Part shown: one piece after another, positions 43,684 through 54,268 of the stretch | Layout: the number at the start of each line of letters is the position of its first letter | Numbering within the stretch: the first letter of the stretch is position 1 | Assembly: GCA_017502305.1 (NCBI GenBank) | Contig: JAFVVG010000047.1 | Coordinates: 1 to 64,000, forward strand | DNA: 64,000 nucleotides | Direction of reading: 5' to 3' | Source of the DNA: Clostridia bacterium | Lineage (GTDB): Bacteria; Bacillota; Clostridia; Christensenellales; Aristaeellaceae | The notes under the pieces: generated by a model | Told to the model about the DNA's origin: nothing | The model's input: only the letters and a program-made list of their open reading frames with translations | The model's database searches: none | Made by a program: the position numbers and the translations under genes

Positions 43684-44853
43684 ATGAATATTCTTGAGCG
43701 TGTTCAGGCCTGCCTGGAGCGGGCTGTTGCCAATCATGAATGCGCCGGCATTTCTGTGCTGGTGCGCAAAAACGGCCAGGACGCTTTCTTTGCCGCGGCA
43801 GGCCATGCGGATGTAACCACCGGCAAGCCTGTGCAGCGGGATCATATCTTCCGGCTGTACAGCCAGTCCAAGCCCATTACCTCTGCCGCCGCCATGATCC
43901 TGATGGAGCGGGGGCAGCTGGATCTGATGGACGCGGTGGAGAACTTCCTGCCCGGCTTCCGGGGCCAGCAGGTGTGGACGCCCGGGGGTCTTGTGCCTGC
44001 TGCCAGACCCGTGTGGGTGATGGATCTGCTGGGCATGACCGCTGGCGTGGCTTATCCCGATGGGGATGCTGTGGGCCAGGAGACCGCCAGGCTGTTTATG
44101 GAGGATCATGAGCAGATCCTCGCAGGCGGCGGCATGGGTACGGTGGAATTCTGCGACCGCATGGGGCAGATTCCCCTGACGTTCCATCCCGGCAGCCATT
44201 GGCGCTATTCCACCTGTGCCGATATCCTGGGCGCGGTGATCGAGGTGGTCTCCGGCAAGCCCTTCGACGTGTTCCTGCGGGAAGAAATCTTTGAGCCCCT
44301 GGGCATGAAGGACACAGGCTTCTGGGTGCCGGAAGAGAAGCAGGGCCGCTTTGTGACCTGCTACAAGCGCATACCGAGCGGCCTGGAGCCCTTCAGCAGC
44401 CTGCACCTGGCGGTGGGCGATTACAGCCGCAGGCCCGCCTTCTGCTCCGGCGGCGCGGGACTGGTTTCCACCCTGGACGACTACGCGGCCTTTGCCCAGA
44501 TGCTGCTAAGCGGCGGCGAATACCAGGGCAAGCGCATTCTGCGGAGCGAAACCGTGAAGTTTATGACCCAGGGCCAGCTGCTGCCCGCGCCTCTCAACGA
44601 TATGTGGGACAGCCTGAAGGGCTATAACTACGGCAAGCTGATGCGCGTCTGCGAGGAGCCGGGCCGCTGGGCCGGCGTGACCCGCAAGGGTGAGTACGGC
44701 TGGGACGGCTGGCTGGGCAGCTACTTTGCCAACTTCCCACAGGAGCAGCTCACCATCCTCTCCATGCAGAACACCACCGACACCGGCACCTCATCCGCCG
44801 TGCGGAAGGTGCGCAACATGGTCCTGGCTGCTGACAGCGCCGGGGAAATCTGA
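43684..44853 (+). CDS. Serine hydrolase of the class C beta-lactamase / esterase family
   Basis: 389 aa, AAGGAGGG before the ATG. The nucleophile motif is SQSK (about 60-63, SxxK with catalytic Ser and Lys) and the YST tyrosine motif is in HWRYSTCADILG. The fold region ILRSETVKFMTQGQL and the C-terminal GVTRKGEYGWDGWLG fit family S12 esterases and D-amino-peptidase-like proteins. No signal peptide, so a cytoplasmic esterase is more likely than a beta-lactamase. Single gene with its own promoter. Confidence 0.9.
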   Translation: MNILERVQACLERAVANHECAGISVLVRKNGQDAFFAAAGHADVTTGKPVQRDHIFRLYSQSKPITSAAAMILMERGQLDLMDAVENFLPGFRGQQVWTPGGLVPAARPVWVMDLLGMTAGVAYPDGDAVGQETARLFMEDHEQILAGGGMGTVEFCDRMGQIPLTFHPGSHWRYSTCADILGAVIEVVSGKPFDVFLREEIFEPLGMKDTGFWVPEEKQGRFVTCYKRIPSGLEPFSSLHLAVGDYSRRPAFCSGGAGLVSTLDDYAAFAQMLLSGGEYQGKRILRSETVKFMTQGQLLPAPLNDMWDSLKGYNYGKLMRVCEEPGRWAGVTRKGEYGWDGWLGSYFANFPQEQLTILSMQNTTDTGTSSAVRKVRNMVLAADSAGEI

Positions 44854-44861
44854 AGCACAAA

Positions 44862-44895
44862 GCCGCTCTGACAACAGTCAGAGCGGCTTCTTTAC
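44862..44895 (+). terminator. Bidirectional terminator between convergent genes
   Basis: AGCCGCTCTGAC pairs perfectly with GTCAGAGCGGCT around AACA, followed by TCTTT. Confidence 0.8.
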
Positions 44896-45596
44896 GCTTC
44901 CAGCAAATCCTTCACCACTTCACCGGCGATGATCAGCCCCATCACCGAGGGTACAAAGCTCACGCTGCCAGGGGTGGCGCGGCGGCCAGAATCCTCCTGC
45001 GCTTCGGCAGGCTTCAGGGCCGGCTCGGTGGAGTAGGCCACCTTCAGGCGGCGGATGCCGCGCTTTTTGCACTGGGCGCGGATCACCCGTGCCAGGGGAC
45101 AGGTATCGGTCTTGTAGATATCCGTGATCACGATCCTGGTGGGATCCAGCTTGTTTCCGGCGCCCATGGCGCAGATGATGGGCTTGCCCAGGGCGTCGCA
45201 GCGGGTGACCAGCTCCAGCTTGGCCGCCACGGTGTCCACCGCGTCCACAATGTAATCAAACTGCGAAAGATCAATACTGTCGGCATTCTCCGGCAGGTAG
45301 AACATCTCATGGCAGGTGATTTGCACGGCTGGATTGATATCCCGCAGCCGTTCCGCCATCACCTGCACCTTGCTGCGCCCCAGGGTGGAGTGCAGGGCAA
45401 TAATCTGCCTGTTCAGGTTCGTCAGCGCCACGGTATCGTTATCAACGATATCAATGCTGCCCACCCCGGCGCGGACAAGGGCCTCGGCGGTAAAGCCACC
45501 CACGCCGCCCACGCCGAATACCGCTACCCGGGCAGCTCGGAGCTTCTCCATGGCATCAGCGCCAAGAAGCATCTCAGTACGCGCAAACTGTTCCAT
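44892..45596 (-). CDS. tcdA: tRNA threonylcarbamoyladenosine dehydratase (TcdA/CsdL), E1-like
   Basis: 234 aa from the ATG at 45596, 8 nt after GAGGGG; a GTG three codons earlier is too close to that site. The ThiF/MoeB-like ATP-binding Rossmann fold shows VAVFGVGGVGGFTAEALVRAG, DNDTVALTNLNRQ, ARLRDINP-type and DAVDTVAAKLELV segments, plus the TcdA-type CPLARVIRAQCKKRGI and GSVSFVPSVMGLI ends. It cyclises t6A37 to ct6A37 in ANN-decoding tRNAs. It lies downstream of polA with tandem hairpin repeats between. Confidence 0.93.
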   Translation of the reverse strand: MEQFARTEMLLGADAMEKLRAARVAVFGVGGVGGFTAEALVRAGVGSIDIVDNDTVALTNLNRQIIALHSTLGRSKVQVMAERLRDINPAVQITCHEMFYLPENADSIDLSQFDYIVDAVDTVAAKLELVTRCDALGKPIICAMGAGNKLDPTRIVITDIYKTDTCPLARVIRAQCKKRGIRRLKVAYSTEPALKPAEAQEDSGRRATPGSVSFVPSVMGLIIAGEVVKDLLEA

Positions 45597-45698
45597 TCCA
45601 ATCACCCCTCTTCTCCAAAAAGCTGCTCATTCGCGTCGCGGCACGCCCTCCGCGTGCCGTGACCCCTGCTGCTATGAGATATGCATGATCCTAAAAAA

Positions 45699-45796
45699 GG
45701 GAGTCCAGAGGGCTGAAAGCCCTTTGGTCAGGGAGTCCAGAGGGGCTGAAAGCCCCTTTGGTCAGGGAGTCCAGAGGGGCTGAAAGCCCCTTTGGT
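45699..45796. repeat. Three tandem 32-34 bp hairpin units after polA
   Basis: Units at 45699-45730, 45731-45764 and 45765-45796 share GGGAGTCCAGAGGGGCTGAA and then AGCCCCTTTGGTCA. Each can fold as CCAGAGGGGCT/AGCCCCTTTGG with a GAA loop. The first unit has lost one G from the arm and one matching C, so pairing is kept. The last unit runs into the polA stop codon. Confidence 0.9.
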
Positions 45797-48360
45797 TACT
45801 TTGCCTCCGCCCAATTGTTGCCCTCGTGCACCTCGGCCAGCAGCGGCACATCCAGGGTGATGACTTCTTCCATGCAACGGGTCAGCAGGTTAGAGGCGTG
45901 TTCAACCTCCTCCGGCGGGCACTCCAGCAGCAGCTCGTCGTGCACCTGCAGGATCAGCCGGGAGCGCAGGTTTTCACGGCGCAGGGCTTCATCCACACGG
46001 ACCATGGCCAGCTTGATGATGTCTGCCGCGGTGCCCTGCACGGGGGTGTTCATGGCGGCACGCTTGCCAAACTCGCGGATAACGCTCTTGGGGGATTTCA
46101 GTTCCGGCAGGTAGCGGCGGCGGCCCATGAGGGTTACCGCATAGCCGTTTTTCTCGCCGTCGGCGGTGGCGTCGTCCATGAAGCGCTTCACCCCGGGATA
46201 CTTGGCGAAATACCGGCTGATGAACTCACGGGCCTCCTTCTGGGTGACACCGGTGTTCCGGGCCAGGCCAAAGCCGCTGATGCCGTAGATCAGGCCGAAG
46301 TTGACCGCCTTGGCGCGGGAGCGCAGGGTGGCGTCCACCTCGCTGAGGGGCACGTCGAAGATCTCGCTGGCGGTGCGGGCATGGACGTCCTGGCCGGTGC
46401 GGAAGGCTTCCACCATGGCCTCGTCCCCGGAGAAATGAGCCATGAGCCGCAATTCGATCTGGCTGTAGTCCGCGTCCAGCAGCACCCAGCCGTTTTGCGG
46501 CAAGAAGGCCCGGCGGATCTCCCGGCCCTCCTGGGTGCGGACGGGAATGTTCTGCAGATTGGGCTCGGAGGAGGAAATGCGCCCCGTGGCAGTGGCCACC
46601 TGATCAAAGTAGGAGTGCACACGGCCCTCTGTGTCCACCAGGCGCAAAAGGCCCTCCACATAAGTGGAGTTCAGCTTGGTGAGCTGGCGGTAGCGCAGGA
46701 TGGGGTCGATGACCTCCGGGGCGATGTCCCGCAGGTTCTCCAGCACCTCGGCGGAGGTGGAATAACCACGGGTAGTCTTTTTGCCGTGGGGCAGCTGCAG
46801 CTTCTCAAAGAGCACCTCGCCCAGCTGCTGGGTGCTGTTTACGTTGAAGGAGGACGTACCGCAGGCCCGGAAGATCTCCTGCCGCGCCTCCTCGATTTCC
46901 TTGACATAGCGGTCGCCCAGCTGGCGCAGGAAGGCGGTATCCACCGCAAAGCCAATGGTTTCCATGCGGAACAGCGCCAGCGAGAGCGGCATTTCCACCT
47001 CCTGCATCAGACGCAGCATGCCGTCCTGCTCCACACGGCCCCGCTGCCAGGTGAAAAGGCTCATCAGGGCCCGGGCATCCTCGGGCATGCCGGGGCACAG
47101 GGCGGAAAGGCTGTAGCTCTTCTCCTGGGGATTGAGCAGATAAGCCCCCAGCATGGTGTCCCAGTGGAACTTCTCCGGCAGGGGCAGGCCGGCTTTGCGC
47201 AGGATGTGGAGCAGCTTCTTGCCATCGTGCACCACGGCGGGTTCCTGCAGGGCCGGGGCCAGCACCGCCAGCACTTCGGCCGGGTCGGCGCCGGGGTTGA
47301 GCAGGTCGCCGCCCAGGGTCACCAGGCAGCACTTGCCGGCGGAATCCGCTACGGAGATACTCACATCGCTGATGTACACCGCCAGGGGCCGTACCGCGCC
47401 GGGCAGCCAGGCTTCCAGCTCCCAGGCGGAGGACAGCACCTGCACGTCCCCATAGGGCAAGAGCGTCAGGGGCGCTGCCTCGGCGTCAGGAGCGGGGGTC
47501 TCAGCGGGTTCCTCGCCCAGGCGGCGGATGATGCTGTTCAGCTTCAGCTTCTGCAGGGCGGGAATACCCTGCTTCAGGTCAGGCAGGGCGCAATCGGAAA
47601 GCGTCCAGGCGATGGGCGCGTCGCGGCGGATGGTGGCCAGCTCCTTGCACTGCCGGGCCTGATCCGCCCAGGTTTCGATCTTCTCACGGAGCTTGCCCTT
47701 GATTTCATCCGTATGGGCCAGCACGTTTTCCAGGGTGCCGTATTGCTGCAAAAGCTTCACGGCGGTTTTGTCGCCCACGCCGGGAATGCCGGGAATATTA
47801 TCGCTGCTGTCGCCGGCCATACCCTTCCAGTCGGTGACCTGTTCCGGGGAGAAGCCATACTCCTCGTGCACCTTGGCGGGGGTGAAGCGGATGGTCTCGC
47901 TGATGCCCTTGCGGGTGAACATCAATTCCGTGCCGCCGCCCACCAGCTGCAGGGCGTCCCGGTCGCCGGTGAGCAGCAGCGGGGCCACGCCGGCCTCCAC
48001 ACCCTTGAGGGAGAGTGTGCCCAGCAGGTCGTCCGCCTCCCAGCCGGCCAGGGTATACCACTTCACGCCCATGTCCGTCAGCAGGGTGCGGATGGTCTCG
48101 AACTGCTGGCGAAGCTCGATGGGCGTGGCGGAGCGGCCTGCCTTGTAATCGGCATACACCGTGTGGCGGAAGGTGGGGCCGTGCTCATCGAAGCACACGG
48201 CCAGGTAGCGCACGTTCTCCTCCTTGATAACCTTGAGGAGCATGTTCAGAAAGCCAAAGATAGCGTTGGTATACACGCCCCCGTTGTCCATGATGGGCAG
48301 GGCGTGGAAAGCGCGGTGCATCAGGCTGTTGCCGTCAACGAGCAGGAATGTATCTTTCAT
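45796..48360 (-). CDS. polA: DNA polymerase I
   Basis: 854 aa from the ATG at 48360, preceded by AAGGAGG. The N-terminal 5'-3' exonuclease domain (about 1-290) has VRYLAVCFDEHGPTFRH and GWEADDLLGTLS. The central region (about 310-470) has the 3'-5' exonuclease fold but without its recognisable acidic DxE motif, so proofreading is probably lost, as in many Bacillota. The polymerase domain (about 480-854) has DADYSQIELRLMAHFSGDE, RAKAVNFGLIYGISGFGL and VHDELLLE. It processes Okazaki fragments and fills repair gaps. Confidence 0.97.
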   Translation of the reverse strand: MKDTFLLVDGNSLMHRAFHALPIMDNGGVYTNAIFGFLNMLLKVIKEENVRYLAVCFDEHGPTFRHTVYADYKAGRSATPIELRQQFETIRTLLTDMGVKWYTLAGWEADDLLGTLSLKGVEAGVAPLLLTGDRDALQLVGGGTELMFTRKGISETIRFTPAKVHEEYGFSPEQVTDWKGMAGDSSDNIPGIPGVGDKTAVKLLQQYGTLENVLAHTDEIKGKLREKIETWADQARQCKELATIRRDAPIAWTLSDCALPDLKQGIPALQKLKLNSIIRRLGEEPAETPAPDAEAAPLTLLPYGDVQVLSSAWELEAWLPGAVRPLAVYISDVSISVADSAGKCCLVTLGGDLLNPGADPAEVLAVLAPALQEPAVVHDGKKLLHILRKAGLPLPEKFHWDTMLGAYLLNPQEKSYSLSALCPGMPEDARALMSLFTWQRGRVEQDGMLRLMQEVEMPLSLALFRMETIGFAVDTAFLRQLGDRYVKEIEEARQEIFRACGTSSFNVNSTQQLGEVLFEKLQLPHGKKTTRGYSTSAEVLENLRDIAPEVIDPILRYRQLTKLNSTYVEGLLRLVDTEGRVHSYFDQVATATGRISSSEPNLQNIPVRTQEGREIRRAFLPQNGWVLLDADYSQIELRLMAHFSGDEAMVEAFRTGQDVHARTASEIFDVPLSEVDATLRSRAKAVNFGLIYGISGFGLARNTGVTQKEAREFISRYFAKYPGVKRFMDDATADGEKNGYAVTLMGRRRYLPELKSPKSVIREFGKRAAMNTPVQGTAADIIKLAMVRVDEALRRENLRSRLILQVHDELLLECPPEEVEHASNLLTRCMEEVITLDVPLLAEVHEGNNWAEAK

Positions 48361-48463
48361 GGGAGTTACCTCCTTTGCGGTCTTTCCATAGTATACCACA
48401 ATTTGTCCTTCCTACAAAGCCATTCCGGCGATTTTCCCGCATATCCTCTCCTGAGGTGATGGT

Positions 48464-49261
48464 ATGCGGCTTTTTCTTCCCCTGCTGATGGGCTGGATGC
48501 TTTTCAGACCCGCTTTGGCCATGGACGCCGCCGGCGCTGCCTGCCGGCTGTTTGTGCAGAGCGTGCTGCCGGGGCTTTTCCCCTATATGGTGCTTTCCTT
48601 GATGCTGGTGAGCCGCATGCCCGCCGCCATGCCGGGGTGGCTGATCCTGCTCATGGGCTGGTGCGGCGGTTCCCCCACGGGGGCGAGGCTGATGGCCCAG
48701 CGGGGGATGAAAAACAAGCGGCTGGCCGTTTCCTGCGCCACCATGAGCCCCATGTTTCTCCTGGGGACGCTGGGCGGCTGGCTCAACAGCCCCGGGGCAG
48801 GGGTGTGCATCCTGCTTTCGGTGGTGCTGGGGGGATATCTCACCGGACTGATGGTGCGCGGCGGGGAAAATGCCGCCCCGGGGGCTGAGACCAGGCCCCT
48901 GGCCTTGGGGGAGGCGGTGGAGGCAGCGGCCAGAACCATGCTGCTGGTTTGCGGCACCATGGTGATTTTTCGGGTGTTCGTGGCGCTGGCGGCGGAGGCT
49001 TTGCCCAGGCTGGCGCTGCCCATGGCCACGGCGCTGGAGGTCACCACCGGCACAAAGATGCTCTCTGAGCTGCCCCTGCCGCTGCCCTTGCGCGCTTCGC
49101 TGATGGCCGGGGCCACGGGCATGGGCGGCGCGGCGCTTCTGATGCAGAACCGCGCCTGCGCACCGGGGCAGATGCCCCTGTGGGAGCAGGCGCTGTGGCA
49201 GGTGGTACACGGGGTTATTTCCTTTGGACTGTGCCTGGGGCTGATGCTTCTCTGGGGGTAA
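48464..49261 (+). CDS. YlbJ-like integral membrane protein (sporulation-associated family)
   Basis: 265 aa, about seven hydrophobic segments. The pattern VLPGLFPYMVLSLML, GGSPTGARLMAQRG, CATMSPMFLLGTLGG resembles the nucleoside-recognition/gate domain of YlbJ and SpmA/SpmB proteins, where a GYPxGAK loop and a CxxxxPxFI loop face each other. YlbJ is needed for spore cortex formation in Bacillus; a similar role here is inference. It is divergent from polA; its 3' end overlaps a minus-strand gene by 47 nt. Confidence 0.72.
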   Translation: MRLFLPLLMGWMLFRPALAMDAAGAACRLFVQSVLPGLFPYMVLSLMLVSRMPAAMPGWLILLMGWCGGSPTGARLMAQRGMKNKRLAVSCATMSPMFLLGTLGGWLNSPGAGVCILLSVVLGGYLTGLMVRGGENAAPGAETRPLALGEAVEAAARTMLLVCGTMVIFRVFVALAAEALPRLALPMATALEVTTGTKMLSELPLPLPLRASLMAGATGMGGAALLMQNRACAPGQMPLWEQALWQVVHGVISFGLCLGLMLLWG

Positions 49262-49454
49262 AATGTTCGCAGATGTCCCAGGGCTCCCGAACCTTGAGCC
49301 TCGGCTCCACGCAATGGCCGCAATCCACCGGCAAATGGCGCTTGCCATCGCGTATATAGTGCTGATGAAAGTGCCGGCAGTTGACGCACATGGGCGCCCC
49401 CTGATGTTTTTTGAGATAGAATAAGCGCATGCGCTCGACGGTTTCGGGGTTCAT
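49215..49454 (-). CDS. Small cysteine-rich protein (79 aa)
   Basis: 79 aa; the start is the ATG at 49454. It contains CVNCRHF, a CGHC motif and a final DICEHF, giving five cysteines and several histidines spaced like a zinc-binding mini-domain (MCVNCRHFHQHYIRDG, then LPVDCGHCVEPRL). I do not recognise a named family. The order of cysteines argues for a real gene even though its last 47 nt overlap the YlbJ-like gene on the other strand. Confidence 0.7.
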   Translation of the reverse strand: MNPETVERMRLFYLKKHQGAPMCVNCRHFHQHYIRDGKRHLPVDCGHCVEPRLKVREPWDICEHFTPREASAPGTVQRK

Positions 49455-49501
49455 GGCGACCTCCTGAATAGTTGATAAGCATAAGCATACCATGAAAAAA
49501 G

Positions 49502-49530
49502 TTGACTGTATATTGTCGTTGTGATAACAT
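49502..49530 (+). promoter_or_regulatory. Promoter of the DAK-like small protein gene
   Basis: TTGACT (49502-49507), 17 nt, TAACAT (49525-49530). Confidence 0.5.
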
Positions 49531-49586
49531 ACTGATGTCAAAGTGCTATCAAAACTGGCATTTTTGCGCAAAAGGAGAGAAAAAAG

Positions 49587-49838
49587 ATGCTGGAATTCAA
49601 ATTCGATACCCAGCTCCTCATCGAAGGCCATGACCTGGATGAGGATGCCATCAACGATTACTTCGTCAACAATTTCAAGGGCGACTGCCTGCTGGCTGTG
49701 GGCGATGACGAGCTCATCAAGATCCACTACCACACCAACGAACCCTGGAAGGTGCTGGAATACTGCGCTTCCCTGGGCGAGATCTACGATGTGGTCATCG
49801 AAAACATGGAGCGCCAGGAGCAGGGCTTGCAGGGCTGA
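49587..49838 (+). CDS. Small stand-alone domain related to DAK/YloV C-terminal region
   Basis: 83 aa, AAGGAG before the ATG. The sequence (LEFKFDTQLLIEGHDLDED, GDCLLAVGDDELIKIHYHTN, EPWKVLEYCASLGEIYDVVIEN) matches the small domain found in YloV/FakA-like and dihydroxyacetone-kinase-related proteins, usually part of a protein of 500 or more residues. In databases such singletons are often labelled kinase to dihydroxyacetone kinase. It has no catalytic domain of its own, so a regulatory or accessory role is likely. Confidence 0.8.
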   Translation: MLEFKFDTQLLIEGHDLDEDAINDYFVNNFKGDCLLAVGDDELIKIHYHTNEPWKVLEYCASLGEIYDVVIENMERQEQGLQG

Positions 49839-49859
49839 TGCTGCTTCCCGCAGAAAACA

Positions 49860-49897
49860 AAAAAGTTTGTCTCCCATTCAGGAGACAAACTTTTTTT
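49860..49897 (+). terminator. Bidirectional terminator
   Basis: AAAAAGTTTGTCTCC pairs with GGAGACAAACTTTTT around CATTCA, between convergent genes. Confidence 0.9.
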
Positions 49898-49905
49898 GCG
49901 CTCAG

Positions 49906-50778
49906 TCAGCCAACGGCCTCGTTGGCGGTTTCCGTGAGGATCTTTTCCCACAGGAGCAGCTGGAGTTCCGCTTCTTCCTCATCCAGGGGCCGCATTTCCG
50001 CCGCGCCGGAGGGATCGAAGGACACCGTCAGGTTCACATACACCGCGGCGTAGGGGGTGCCCCACAGGTCAATGGCCTCGTCCAGGGCGGCGGTGGGGCC
50101 GGGGAAATTCTTCTTTCCCAGCTTTTCGGCTTCCAGTGCGGTGGTGGCCACATATACGGCGGATTTGTCGATGCTGCCCGCCATGCCTTCATCCAGCTGA
50201 GCGGAAACCGTCAGCCGGCCTTCCTCCACGGTGAAGGTCACAGCGCCGATGGTGTAGGCGTCGCTGGCGTTCAGCGCCACCGTATAGGGGCGGCGGGAAA
50301 CCTCGGCAATATCCAGGAGCGTGGCGGTCCGCCAGGTGTTCGTTCCGGAGATTTCCGCCAGGGGATATCCGGCGGAGCAGGCGGCGTTGCCGGTGAGCAT
50401 GGGCATTACCCGGCGCAGGGGGAAGCTGAAGCTGCTGTCCCCGGCCCATAGGGTCACGTGGTAGGTGGTTTGAGGGCCGGTGAGGCGCAGGTAGATGTCC
50501 TCGGAACGGAACCTGCCGCCGCACACGCCGTAATCCCGCTGGTAGACCAGCTTGCCGTTTTCAGCGGCGATGCTCAGGGTCACGGCGGCGTCCTCCTCCA
50601 GGGGGCAGGTGACCCGCAGATAGCTGCGGTCGGAGGTGAGGGAGGAGGCGATGTAGCTTTCGTTCCACGCATCCTCCGTCACGTCCAGGGCGTTCACGGT
50701 GAAGACGTCCTCCGAGGCGAGGGCGGGCGCGGCCCACAGCATCAGCAGCGCCAGGAGAAAACCAAGCAATCGTTTCAC
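49906..50778 (-). CDS. Secreted protein of unknown function
   Basis: 290 aa with a GTG start and a GAGGTGAG site upstream. The signal peptide (about 1-22) ends ALASE. The remainder is predicted beta-rich, with no motif I recognise; a central GGRFRSEDIYLRLTG and a C-terminal acidic EEEAELQLLLWEKIL helix are the most distinctive parts. It follows leuS by 92 nt on the same strand. Function unknown. Confidence 0.75.
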   Translation of the reverse strand: MKRLLGFLLALLMLWAAPALASEDVFTVNALDVTEDAWNESYIASSLTSDRSYLRVTCPLEEDAAVTLSIAAENGKLVYQRDYGVCGGRFRSEDIYLRLTGPQTTYHVTLWAGDSSFSFPLRRVMPMLTGNAACSAGYPLAEISGTNTWRTATLLDIAEVSRRPYTVALNASDAYTIGAVTFTVEEGRLTVSAQLDEGMAGSIDKSAVYVATTALEAEKLGKKNFPGPTAALDEAIDLWGTPYAAVYVNLTVSFDPSGAAEMRPLDEEEAELQLLLWEKILTETANEAVG

Positions 50779-50870
50779 GGGGGAGTCTCACCTCTTTCAA
50801 TGGGTTTCACCTACATAACGCAGGGGAAGCCGCCGTTCATCCTTGGCATGGGGAAATTTACAACAGAAAC

Positions 50871-53285
<2,415 letters not shown>

Positions 53286-53332
53286 GTTGATTGCCTCCCT
53301 TATGTTCGAAACTGCGGGTGTAAGCAGGATAG

Positions 53333-53556
53333 AAAAAACGTTCCGCCCCTGCTTTTTGCAAAGACGAAACGTGTGTTTCGCGGTACCACTCTGCTTGCCT
53401 GCGAAGCCGCAGGCCACTCGAAGCGCTGTATCGGGCGCAGCCGCCGGCGTGGCCGGTTCGCTCCCGGGCGAGCGGCATTCCATTGTCCCGCCGCTTCGCA
53501 CCAACCAGCGGCTCTCTTCGGGCGACAAAAGGGGAATGCGTTCCCGTTCATAACGA
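53333..53556 (-). promoter_or_regulatory. T-box riboswitch of leuS
   Basis: On the minus strand the leader carries the T-box sequence AGAGTGGTACCGCG (53379-53392). A stem I base GCATTCC/GGAATGC lies upstream, and a terminator of about 15 bp with several G-T pairs (53339-53372) followed by six T (53333-53338) lies downstream. T-boxes sense uncharged tRNA; here presumably tRNA-Leu. The specifier codon was not assigned. Confidence 0.85.
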
Positions 53557-53566
53557 TAGTATAGGT

Positions 53567-53595
53567 AGTATAGCATTTTGCTTGCCAAAAGGCAA
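53567..53595 (-). promoter_or_regulatory. Promoter of leuS overlapping an 11-bp inverted repeat
   Basis: On the minus strand TTGCCT (53590-53595), 17 nt, TATACT (53567-53572). The -35 lies inside the perfect inverted repeat TTTTGCTTGCC/GGCAAGCAAAA (53577-53601). Confidence 0.55.
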
Positions 53596-53618
53596 GCAAA
53601 ATAATTAGAAATGATGAA

Positions 53619-53648
53619 TTGAGTTGGATGCACCCGGTGTGCTATGAT
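53619..53648 (+). promoter_or_regulatory. Promoter of the P-loop kinase-like gene
   Basis: TTGAGT (53619-53624), 18 nt, TATGAT (53643-53648). Confidence 0.5.
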
Positions 53649-53669
53649 AGGCACAGGGAGGTGCATCTC

Positions 53670-54251
53670 ATGGAGCGGGGCATTGCCATCGTGGGGCTCA
53701 ACGGCAGCGGGAAATCCACGCTGAACCATATGCTGGCGCGGGAGCTGGGGTATCTTGAGATGGACGTGGAGGATTACTATTTTCCGCAGCAGAAGGCGCA
53801 CCGGCAATGGGCGCTGGAGCACGCGGAAGTGCGCCCCGCGGAGCTGCCCTATACCGCCGAGCGGGATCAGGCAGAGGTAGAAGCCGCCCTCCTGGGGGAC
53901 ATGGAGGTGCATCCTCGTTTCGTGCTTTCTTGCGTGCGGCTGAACTGGTGTGAAGTGCTGCGCAGCCGCCTGGACATGGTTTTCTGGCTGCAGGTGCCGC
54001 TGGAAACCCGGCTGGAACGCATCCGTCAGCGGGAGAAAAAGCGCTTCGGCGCCCGTGCGCTGCCCGGCGGAGATATGTACGGGAAGCAGGAAGCTTTCCG
54101 CAGGCTGATCAGCAAGCGTGAACCGGCCATGGTGGAGGAAAGCCTGAAGGAGCTTCGCTGCCCGGTGGTGATGCTGGACGGCACCCGGCCCCTGGAAGAA
54201 AATCTGCGCGTGATACTGGCTTGCCTGCAAGACAAGACCGGGAGTGGTTGA
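53670..54251 (+). CDS. P-loop nucleotide kinase-like AAA family ATPase
   Basis: 193 aa from the ATG at 53670, after AGGGAGGTG. Walker A is GLNGSGKST (about 9-17), followed by DVEDYYFP in the substrate-binding position and a LID-like RERIRQREKKRFGAR region. The layout resembles shikimate or adenylylsulfate kinases and other small-molecule kinases; the substrate is not identifiable. Divergent from leuS. Confidence 0.8.
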   Translation: MERGIAIVGLNGSGKSTLNHMLARELGYLEMDVEDYYFPQQKAHRQWALEHAEVRPAELPYTAERDQAEVEAALLGDMEVHPRFVLSCVRLNWCEVLRSRLDMVFWLQVPLETRLERIRQREKKRFGARALPGGDMYGKQEAFRRLISKREPAMVEESLKELRCPVVMLDGTRPLEENLRVILACLQDKTGSG

Positions 54252-54267
54252 CCGCCCCCGGTTTTTG
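54237..54267 (+). terminator. Terminator overlapping the stop of the kinase-like gene
   Basis: ACCGGG (54237-54242) pairs with CCCGGT (54257-54262), followed by TTTT. Between convergent genes. Confidence 0.7.
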
Positions 54268-54268
54268 C

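Noticed and set aside
45699..45796. Possible CRISPR-like array
   Set aside because: Units are directly adjacent with no variable spacers, only three copies, and no cas genes nearby.
45826..48459. 877-codon plus-strand open frame
   Set aside because: Antisense shadow of polA.
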